This document shows positions 1 to 5,719 of a stretch of 12,953 nucleotides of DNA, one piece after another. This DNA is from Dehalococcoidia bacterium (GTDB lineage Bacteria; Chloroflexota; Dehalococcoidia; GIF9; AB-539-J10). The stretch is from contig SOHS01000144.1 in the NCBI GenBank assembly GCA_004377135.1, positions 1 to 12,953 of the forward strand. Reading direction: 5' to 3'. The notes under the pieces were generated by a model that saw only the letters and a program-made list of their open reading frames with translations, searched no databases and was not told the origin of the DNA. Position 1 is the first letter of the stretch; every line of letters starts with the position of its first letter. Made by a program: the position numbers and the translations under genes.

Positions 1-249
1 GGCTTTTAACAACTCGAGCACACGCTTAAATAAGGACATATGAGCCCCGGAGAGACAGCTCAGCCCGATCAGGTCGACATCCTCCTGCAACGCCGCAGCG
101 ACAATTTGCTCCGGCGTCTGATGCAAGCCGGTATATACCACCTCAAACCCGGCATCCCGGTAAGCCCTGGCTATAACCCTTACTCCCCGGTCATGTCCGT
201 CCAGGCCAGGCTTGGCTACTAGAATTCGTATCTTTCTTCCTGAGTCCAT
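1..249 (-). CDS. icmB: B12-binding small subunit of acyl-CoA mutase, partial (IcmB-like)
   Basis: This is the first 83 codons of the cobalamin-binding subunit of a split acyl-CoA mutase; the 3' part lies beyond the left edge. The ATG ends at 249 and is preceded by AAGG about 8 bases upstream. The protein opens with a short tail and enters the Rossmann-like B12 domain. KPGLDGHDRG (residues 13-22) carries the DxHxxG motif, with His19 as the expected lower cobalt ligand and Lys13/Asp17 as its partners. SCL at 64-66 is the SxL motif of the same fold; the later GG motif is off the window. Family members are about 135 aa. It follows the large subunit gene on the same strand after 132 bp, so the two should form one holoenzyme. 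A methylmalonyl-CoA mutase small subunit would look the same; the Icm name rests on the large subunit. Confidence 0.9.
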   Translation of the reverse strand, partial: MDSGRKIRILVAKPGLDGHDRGVRVIARAYRDAGFEVVYTGLHQTPEQIVAAALQEDVDLIGLSCLSGAHMSLFKRVLELLKA

Positions 250-259
250 TTTTGACCTT

Positions 260-284
260 GCACGAGGCTAAAGCCTCGCACTAC
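260..284 (-). repeat. REP-like palindrome in front of icmB
   Basis: On the minus strand this reads GTAGTGCGAGGCT, TT, then AGCCTCGTGC. The core CGAGGCT/AGCCTCG can form a tight 7-bp hairpin. It ends exactly where the AAGG ribosome binding site of icmB begins. A diverged relative starting with the same GTAGTGCGAG lies at 9157-9184, so this looks like a dispersed short palindromic element and not a private regulatory site. Confidence 0.55.
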
Positions 285-315
285 ATAATTGCATCGTGAC
301 CTTACCTCACCCTAG

Positions 316-338
316 CCCTCTCCCCGCAAGGGAGAGGG
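316..338. repeat. Inverted repeat, 9-bp stem, 5-nt loop
   Basis: CCCTCTCCC and GGGAGAGGG pair perfectly around CGCAA. The surrounding run of CCCTAGCCCTCTCC type resembles GC-rich palindromic repeats scattered between genes in many bacterial genomes. It lies between the two mutase subunit genes. No T-run follows on either strand, so it is not a classical intrinsic terminator. Confidence 0.5.
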
Positions 339-356
339 GACTCATAACTCCCCTAA

Positions 357-377
357 CCCCTCTTATCTTAAGAGGGG
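357..377. repeat. Inverted repeat just after the icmA stop codon
   Basis: CCCCTCTTA and TAAGAGGGG pair perfectly over 9 bp with a 3-nt loop. On the minus strand it starts 4 bases after the large-subunit stop codon. The bases after it (TTAGGGGAG) are not T-rich, so it could protect the upstream mRNA end or partly block transcription; it does not look like a full terminator. Confidence 0.5.
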
Positions 378-381
378 AACT

Positions 382-2061
382 TTAATAGAAGCCCGGGTCT
401 CGATACTCCCCGAAAACATCTCTCCAGACATCGCAGATTTCCTGCTCGGTAGTGTATTCTTTTACTGCCTCTATCACATAGGGCATCAAGTTTTTGTCCG
501 TCCTGGAAGCAGCGCGAAGGTCGCTCAAAATTTGGACCACCTTGCGGTTATCCCTTTCCTTTTTTACTTCCTGCAACCTGGCAATCTGCTTTTCTTCGAC
601 CGCTTCATCTATTCTCAATATCTCGGGAGGAGCTTTTTCTTCAATAACATATTTATTCACTCCCACCATGACCTTTTCCCCTTTATCTATCTGCCGTTGG
701 TAATGATAGGCGGCATCGGCAATCTCCATTTGCGGAAACCCTTTATCAATAGCAGCAAGCATACCTCCCATCTCGTCTATCTTGTTGATGTATTCCCAGG
801 CCTTTTCTTCCATCAGTTTGGTCAAGGACTCCACAAAATAAGAGCCAGCCAGGGGGTCTATGGTATTGGTGATACCTATTTCATCGGCGAGGATTTGCTG
901 GGTGCGCAGAGCAATGGTAGCAGCAAATTCAGAGGGCAAAGCCAGGGTCTCATCCAGAGCATTGGTATGTAGAGACTGTGTCCCACCCATGACCGCAGCT
1001 AAAGCTTCAGTGGTAGTCCTGATAATATTATTATAGGGCTGCTGGGCGGTTAGAGAGCAACCTGCCGTTTGAGTATGGAACCTCATCCACCAGGAGCGAG
1101 GATTCTTAGCTTTGAATCTATCTCTCATAATTCCAGCCCACATCCTTCTCGCTGCCCTGAACTTGGCAACCTCTTGGAAGAAATCGAGATGAGAATTAAA
1201 GAAGAAGGAAAGGCGAGGGGCAAAGGAATCAACATCCAGCTTCTTTCTTTCCATGATATCCTGGACATAGGCTATCCCGTCAGCCAGGGTAAAAGCTAAT
1301 TCCTGGATAGCAGTAGAGCCTGCTTCCCGAATGTGGTAACCGCTAATGCTTATAGGATTCCACAGGGGAACATGCTGGGTGCCGAACTCGATGGTATCGC
1401 TTATCAGCCTGATTGATGGCTCAGGCGGGAGCATAAATGTCTTCTGGGCAATAAATTCCTTGAGCATATCGTTTTGAATTGTGCCCCCGATTTTGTCCCA
1501 GCTTATCCCCGATTTATCGGCAACAACCAGATACATTGCCCAAAGTACGGAGGCAGGGGGATTAATAGTCATAGAAGTAGTGACACTATCCAGAGGAATT
1601 CCATGGGTCAGAATCTCGAAATCTCTCAGGGTGTCAATGGCCACGCCGCATTTCCCACACTCACCCATAGCTCGAGGCGAATCGGTATCATATCCCATCA
1701 AGGTGGGGAAGTCGAAGGCAGTGCTCAGCCCCGTCTCCCCTTCCTTAAGCAAGTGATGCCATCTTTTGTTAGTATCCTCGGCACTGCCCATCCCGGAGAA
1801 CATGCGAAAGGTCCACTCCCTCCCCCGATACATTGTGGGTTGACACCCTCTGGTAAAGGGGAAAATGCCGGGATAGCCGATATCCTTGGAAAAATCCAGG
1901 TCCTTGATATCTTCCGGGGTATAAATTTCCTTTATCTCAAGGTCGGAAACGGTGGAAAATCTTTTCCCCTTCTCAGCCTTCTGCCTTCTGGCCTTTCCTA
2001 CTTCCCTCTCCCATTTTTCCCTGGCTTCCTGTACCTCTTGCAGGGTTTTCTCTGTAAACAT
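382..2061 (-). CDS. icmA: Acyl-CoA mutase large subunit, isobutyryl-CoA mutase type
   Basis: Catalytic TIM-barrel subunit (559 aa) of an adenosylcobalamin-dependent carbon-skeleton mutase, without the fused B12 domain. Clear family blocks are PFTRG (68-72), the CoA-binding TMYRGREWT (76-84), TIQND (194-198), GYHIREAG (241-248, catalytic His243) and HTQTAG in the barrel. Aligned to methylmalonyl-CoA mutase of Propionibacterium, Tyr89 becomes Phe88 and Arg207 becomes Gln206. Phe plus Gln at these places is the known signature of isobutyryl-CoA mutase. Other blocks, such as FIAQK, TLMG and the NALDETLALPSE stretch, also read like IcmA. The predicted reaction is isobutyryl-CoA to n-butyryl-CoA and back. 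GAGGGG lies about 8 bases before the ATG, and the gene begins 10 bp after the acyl-CoA dehydrogenase, in one operon. Pivalyl-CoA or another branched acyl-CoA mutase activity is not excluded. Confidence 0.88.
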   Translation of the reverse strand: MFTEKTLQEVQEAREKWEREVGKARRQKAEKGKRFSTVSDLEIKEIYTPEDIKDLDFSKDIGYPGIFPFTRGCQPTMYRGREWTFRMFSGMGSAEDTNKRWHHLLKEGETGLSTAFDFPTLMGYDTDSPRAMGECGKCGVAIDTLRDFEILTHGIPLDSVTTSMTINPPASVLWAMYLVVADKSGISWDKIGGTIQNDMLKEFIAQKTFMLPPEPSIRLISDTIEFGTQHVPLWNPISISGYHIREAGSTAIQELAFTLADGIAYVQDIMERKKLDVDSFAPRLSFFFNSHLDFFQEVAKFRAARRMWAGIMRDRFKAKNPRSWWMRFHTQTAGCSLTAQQPYNNIIRTTTEALAAVMGGTQSLHTNALDETLALPSEFAATIALRTQQILADEIGITNTIDPLAGSYFVESLTKLMEEKAWEYINKIDEMGGMLAAIDKGFPQMEIADAAYHYQRQIDKGEKVMVGVNKYVIEEKAPPEILRIDEAVEEKQIARLQEVKKERDNRKVVQILSDLRAASRTDKNLMPYVIEAVKEYTTEQEICDVWRDVFGEYRDPGFY

Positions 2062-2071
2062 AATTAGCCCC

Positions 2072-3214
2072 TCACTTTACACCCAATACCTGGCGGGCAA
2101 TTGTCCACCTCTGCATCTCCGAGGTTCCTTCGTAAATCTCAGTTATTCTCTGGTCACGGTAGTAACGTTCCACGGCAAAGTCTTTAGTATAGCCATAGCC
2201 ACCGAATATCTGAACGGCTTTGTGGCAAACCCTGTGAGCTGCCTCGGAGGCAAAAAGCTTGGCCATTGCCGCTTCTTTAGGAGGAGCATGCCCTTCTTTC
2301 TTGGTTAACCAGGCAGCCCTGTAAATCAGCAACCGAGCTGCGTCTATGTCTGTAGCCATATCGGCAATCATCCATTGGATTGCTTGAAGGCGAGCGATTT
2401 CGGCACCAAATTGTCTCCTTTCCTTAGCATAGTCCACGGCGGCATCATAAGCGGCTTGAGCAATACCCAGTGCTTGAGCAGCTATGCTGACCCTGCTGGC
2501 ATCTATGCCTTCTAAAGCTATCCTGAAACCTTTCCCTTCCTCTCCTAACATATTAGCCACAGGTATTTTACAATCATCGAATATAAGCTCCGTTACCGAA
2601 GCAGGATGCAGTCCCATTTTTCTTTCTAGCTTGCCCACAGAGAAGCCCTTAGTACCTTTATCCACGACAAAGGCACTGATGCCACGATAGCCTAGCGATT
2701 TGTCCTTCGTGGCAAACGTGGTTACAAAATCGGCTTCAGCACCATTACTTATGAAAATCTTCTGGCCATTTAGAACATAATAATCGCCCTGTCGAGCGTA
2801 TTTTGTCTCCATAGCTGCGACATCACTGCCAGCCATAGCCTCAGTTAAGGCGAAGGCCACGATCGCCCCATTAATCACACGGGGAATGTAGTGCCTTTTC
2901 AGCTGTTCACTCCCGTGCATGACGACGGGATACATACCCAGGCCAAGGCTAACGAGATACACGACGCCTATGCCGGCACAGGCACGGGAAATCTCCTCAG
3001 TGGCTATGGCAAAAGTCACTTCGTCCCCATTTCCCCCATATTCTTCAGGAAAATGAACGCCATTCAAGCCGGCATCAGCCATCTTCTTGACGACATCATA
3101 GGGGAACTTCTCCGCCTCATCCCATTCAGCAGCGTAGGGTTCGATTTCCCCGGCACAAAAATCCCGCACCATTGCCTGGAACATTTTTTGTTCTTCGGTA
3201 AGTTCAAAATCCAT
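2072..3214 (-). CDS. Acyl-CoA dehydrogenase, short/branched-chain type
   Basis: A 380-aa FAD flavoprotein that oxidises an acyl-CoA to its 2,3-enoyl-CoA and passes electrons to an electron-transfer flavoprotein. The order is a helical N-domain (from about 4), the beta-domain with TEAMAGSD (124-131) and GQKIFISNG (150-158), and a C-domain with RRQFG (266-270) and QIFGGYGY (335-342). Glu362 in IYEGTSE (360-366) sits at the catalytic base position of short/medium-chain enzymes. I chose the ATG ending at 3214 because AAAGGAG precedes it at ideal distance and 380 aa is the family size; an upstream in-frame ATG would add 54 basic residues unlike the family. It is first in an operon with icmA and icmB, which suggests butyryl-CoA or isobutyryl-CoA as substrate. 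Chain specificity cannot be read from the sequence. Confidence 0.92.
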   Translation of the reverse strand: MDFELTEEQKMFQAMVRDFCAGEIEPYAAEWDEAEKFPYDVVKKMADAGLNGVHFPEEYGGNGDEVTFAIATEEISRACAGIGVVYLVSLGLGMYPVVMHGSEQLKRHYIPRVINGAIVAFALTEAMAGSDVAAMETKYARQGDYYVLNGQKIFISNGAEADFVTTFATKDKSLGYRGISAFVVDKGTKGFSVGKLERKMGLHPASVTELIFDDCKIPVANMLGEEGKGFRIALEGIDASRVSIAAQALGIAQAAYDAAVDYAKERRQFGAEIARLQAIQWMIADMATDIDAARLLIYRAAWLTKKEGHAPPKEAAMAKLFASEAAHRVCHKAVQIFGGYGYTKDFAVERYYRDQRITEIYEGTSEMQRWTIARQVLGVK

Positions 3215-3258
3215 TTCCAGCTCCTTTACAGGCCGTCTAAAAACCTCTTTTTGTTGAA

Positions 3259-3285
3259 GGGTAATCAACGACCATTGATTAACCC
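3259..3285. promoter_or_regulatory. Inverted repeat in the acyl-CoA operon leader
   Basis: GGGTAATCAA and TTGATTAACCC face each other across 6 bases (one extra base in the right arm). It lies between the predicted minus-strand promoter and the dehydrogenase start codon, so it could be a repressor site or an mRNA hairpin. The TTGATT half-site recurs in the palindrome at 3410-3423. Confidence 0.4.
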
Positions 3286-3356
3286 CAGTATCTTTGAACC
3301 TTTGTCTTTTGAAGGCTATCGGCCATTTTCGACTAATTTTTTTTGCTTTCAGGCCG

Positions 3357-3386
3357 ATTTTACACTTCAGACCCAATCAAGGTCAA
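3357..3386 (-). promoter_or_regulatory. Predicted sigma70 promoter of the acyl-CoA operon
   Basis: On the minus strand, TTGACC, 18 bases, TAAAAT. Transcription would begin near 3350, giving a leader of about 135 bases before the dehydrogenase. That leader contains the inverted repeat at 3259-3285. I see no cobalamin riboswitch motif in it although the operon needs B12. Confidence 0.45.
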
Positions 3387-3409
3387 TTTTTCCCTGCATC
3401 CCAGCACAG

Positions 3410-3423
3410 ATGATTGCAATCAT
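3410..3423. promoter_or_regulatory. 14-bp perfect palindrome between divergent promoters
   Basis: ATGATTGCAATCAT is a perfect palindrome. It lies between the -35 box of the leftward promoter (3381-3386) and touches the first base of a candidate rightward -35 box (3423-3428). That is a typical place for a shared operator. Confidence 0.4.
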
Positions 3424-3468
3424 TGACGGATAAAGCTTTTTGAATTAGACTTACATCTCCAGTATGCA
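3423..3468 (+). promoter_or_regulatory. Predicted promoter region of hppA
   Basis: Two overlapping candidates exist: TTGACG, 17 bases, TAGACT (3423-3451) and TTGAAT, 17 bases, TATGCA (3440-3468). Either gives a leader of roughly 70-90 bases before hppA. I cannot choose between them from sequence alone. Confidence 0.4.
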
Positions 3469-3488
3469 TATCTTAGCGAACGAAAGCG

Positions 3489-3517
3489 AGGGCACCTGGA
3501 CTTGGCTTGAGTGCCCT
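3489..3517 (+). promoter_or_regulatory. Hairpin in the hppA leader
   Basis: AGGGCAC and GTGCCCT pair perfectly around 15 bases and are followed by AATTTT, which has the shape of a weak intrinsic terminator or attenuator. It ends 16 bases before the AGGAGGA ribosome binding site (3534-3540) of hppA. Confidence 0.35.
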
Positions 3518-3546
3518 AATTTTGTGCCTGTACAGGAGGAAGAGCC

Positions 3547-5640
3547 ATGGATTTAGTCTGGATCTGTATAATAGCGGGGCTTGTGGCGGCTGGTGTAGCT
3601 GTATTTTTCGTGCGGTATGTTCTAAGGCAAGACCAAGGTTCAGAGAAGATTAAGGAGATTTCCGCCGCCATTAGAGAGGGGGGGCTTGCTTTCATTCACA
3701 GGGAATATCGCACATTGGCCATTGTAGTAGTGATAATAGCCATTGTCCTAGCGGTCATCCCCAGTTTGGGTTGGAGATTGAGTGTAGCTTTTGTCTTTGG
3801 CGCTCTATGTTCTATGGGCGCTGGCTATGCTGGCATGAATATGGCACTGAGGTCTAATGGCCGGACCTGTGCTGCGGCACAGAAGGGGCTGAATCAGGGA
3901 CTGAGGGTTTCTTTCCGGGGTGGAGCGGTTATGGGGCTGACTGTAGTCAGCATTGGCATCATAGGGCTATCTATTCTCTATTTTGCATGGCATGGGCTCC
4001 CTGAAAACGAGTTCTTGTTTATAATTCCCGCCTATGGAACTGGTGCATCACTGGTAGCTCTTTTTGCCAGGGTAGGCGGCGGCATCTTCACCAAAGGGGC
4101 TGATGCCGGTTCTGACCTGGTGGGCAAGGTCGAGGCGGGGATACCGGAGGACGACCCCAGGAACGCTGCGGTAATAGCTGACAATGTGGGTGACAATGTC
4201 GGCGATGTATGCGGCATGGGTGCTGATCTCCTTGAGTCTTATGTGGAGACTGTCATTGCTACTATGACGCTGACCACTGTTGGTGTCGTAATAGCACCAT
4301 GGCTGACAAACCTATTTCCCGGACTCTCAACCGACGCTGCTCTACAAGCTGCCTGGTGGTTGCCTCTTCTGGTTATGGCTGGCGGCATTGTGGCTTCTGT
4401 GATTGGCTGCTTTCTGGTCAGAGTTGGGGAGAAGGTAGATATGTCTGCTCTCCTGGGAGCTTTGCGTCGCGGCACACTTGGCGCCACGATATTGGCAGCG
4501 GTATTTGGTTTTCTAGTAATTTATTTCCTCCATGCTAGCTTAAGTCTCTTCTGGGCGATGCTTGCCGGCCTTGTGGCTGGTGCCTTAATGGGGGAAAGCA
4601 CAAACTATTTCACCTCTTATGCCTTCAAGCCGACGCAGGAAATCTCTGAAGCTTCCACTACTGGTGCTGGTGCCACTATAATTAGAGGCTTTGCCACTGG
4701 CTTGATGAGCACCTGGCCACCGATAGTCTTGATAGCTGCGGCAATTGCGGTTGCCTATTACTTCGGTAGCTTTTATGGTGTGGCTTTAGCAGCTGTTGGT
4801 ATGTTGTCCACGCTCGGTGTGACATTGGCTACCGATGCTTACGGACCTATAGCTGACAACGCTGGAGGCATTACCACTCAGGCGGGGTTACCAGAGGAGG
4901 TGCGCGAGAAAACCGACGCTTTAGATTCTCTGGGCAATACCACCGCTGCCACAGGCAAGGGATTCGCCATCGGCGCTGCTGCCATGAATTCCCTGGGCTT
5001 GATTCTGGCCTTCACTATGGCTGTAGGCATAGTGACAGTCTCCGGAGGCAAACTGATATTGCCTGAGGCATTAAGCTTGCTGAGCGTGCCGGTTATCGTT
5101 GGTATATTTTTAGGCGCCCTTATGCCTCCTGTCTTTTGCGCTATGACGATGAAATCGGTGGGAGTGACTACATCAGCGATTATAGAGGAAGTTCGTCGGC
5201 AATGGCGTGAGATAAAGGGCTTGATGGAAGGGACAGCCAAGGCTGAATATGGCAAGTGCGTAGACATTGCCACCAGAATATCATTGAGGCAAATGTTGCT
5301 TCCTTCTATAATGACGATAGTCGCACCTGTGATTGTGGGAGTGGTTCTGGGCAAATATGCCCTTGCCGGCTTTCTTATTGGCGCCTTAGCTACTGGTTTC
5401 ATTCTGGCTATTACCTTGAACAACGCCGGCGGCGCCTGGGACAACGCTAAAAAGTGGATTGAGTCCGGTAAGTTTGGTGGTAAAGGCTCAGACGCTCATA
5501 AAGCAAGTGTCGTTGGAGATACAGTCGGTGACCCCATGAAAGATACTGCTGGGCCGTCCTTGAATATAATGCTCAAGCTGATGTCGGTGATTTCTCTGAT
5601 GCTGGCACCAGTAATAATGCATTTTGGTGGTCTGATTTAA
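3547..5640 (+). CDS. hppA: Membrane ion-pumping pyrophosphatase, K+-dependent type
   Basis: Integral membrane enzyme (697 aa, about 16 helices, the family norm) that hydrolyses pyrophosphate and pumps H+ or Na+ across the cytoplasmic membrane. The Mg-PPi site is plain: GADAGSDLVGKVE (184-196), PEDDPRN (200-206), ADNVGDNVGD (211-220), and near the C-terminus GKGSDAHKASVVGDTVGD. GNTTAA (463-468) has Ala467 where K+-independent enzymes have Lys, so this should be the K+-dependent class. Helix 6 reads DLLESYVET (227-235), with Glu230 at the Thermotoga Na+-pump gate position and Glu234 at the plant H+-pump position, so ion choice is not clear. AGGAGGA lies 6 bases before the ATG. It is divergent from the acyl-CoA operon; PPi from acyl-CoA synthetases would be a natural substrate. 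Confidence 0.96.
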   Translation: MDLVWICIIAGLVAAGVAVFFVRYVLRQDQGSEKIKEISAAIREGGLAFIHREYRTLAIVVVIIAIVLAVIPSLGWRLSVAFVFGALCSMGAGYAGMNMALRSNGRTCAAAQKGLNQGLRVSFRGGAVMGLTVVSIGIIGLSILYFAWHGLPENEFLFIIPAYGTGASLVALFARVGGGIFTKGADAGSDLVGKVEAGIPEDDPRNAAVIADNVGDNVGDVCGMGADLLESYVETVIATMTLTTVGVVIAPWLTNLFPGLSTDAALQAAWWLPLLVMAGGIVASVIGCFLVRVGEKVDMSALLGALRRGTLGATILAAVFGFLVIYFLHASLSLFWAMLAGLVAGALMGESTNYFTSYAFKPTQEISEASTTGAGATIIRGFATGLMSTWPPIVLIAAAIAVAYYFGSFYGVALAAVGMLSTLGVTLATDAYGPIADNAGGITTQAGLPEEVREKTDALDSLGNTTAATGKGFAIGAAAMNSLGLILAFTMAVGIVTVSGGKLILPEALSLLSVPVIVGIFLGALMPPVFCAMTMKSVGVTTSAIIEEVRRQWREIKGLMEGTAKAEYGKCVDIATRISLRQMLLPSIMTIVAPVIVGVVLGKYALAGFLIGALATGFILAITLNNAGGAWDNAKKWIESGKFGGKGSDAHKASVVGDTVGDPMKDTAGPSLNIMLKLMSVISLMLAPVIMHFGGLI

Positions 5641-5682
5641 CAACAGCAACTTGTCATTGAGGTTATTTTCGTTAGCTGCCTT

Positions 5683-5711
5683 TTGAGAAGCACGGGCACC
5701 AATGTTACAAT
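5683..5711 (+). promoter_or_regulatory. Predicted sigma70 promoter abutting uvrA
   Basis: TTGAGA, exactly 17 bases, TACAAT. The -10 box ends 8 bases before the uvrA ATG, so the expected transcription start falls at or within a few bases of the start codon. No LexA-type site was recognised here. Confidence 0.6.
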
Positions 5712-5719
5712 AGAGCATC

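Noticed and set aside
40..222. A 60-codon open frame on the plus strand at the left edge
   Set aside because: The opposite strand encodes an unmistakable B12-binding domain with DGHDRG, so this is a shadow.
250..381. CRISPR array
   Set aside because: The repeats here are different single palindromes with no regular spacer-repeat pattern.
382..2061. Plain call of methylmalonyl-CoA mutase for the large subunit
   Set aside because: The substrate-selecting Tyr and Arg are Phe and Gln, the isobutyryl-CoA mutase pair, and several other blocks also match IcmA.
1474..2067. A 197-codon open frame on the plus strand
   Set aside because: It lies opposite the conserved mutase gene, has no recognisable domain, and is a reading-frame shadow.
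3215..3350. Cobalamin riboswitch in front of the B12-dependent mutase operon
   Set aside because: No B12-box-like conserved segment or multi-stem layout was found in the leader; only one simple inverted repeat is present.
3215..3376. N-terminal extension of 54 residues on the acyl-CoA dehydrogenase
   Set aside because: It is basic and unlike the family, while the internal ATG at 3214 has a perfect ribosome binding site and gives the standard 380 aa. The predicted promoter boxes begin inside this extension.
4878..5444. A 188-codon open frame on the minus strand
   Set aside because: It is antisense to the conserved hppA coding region and shows no family motif.
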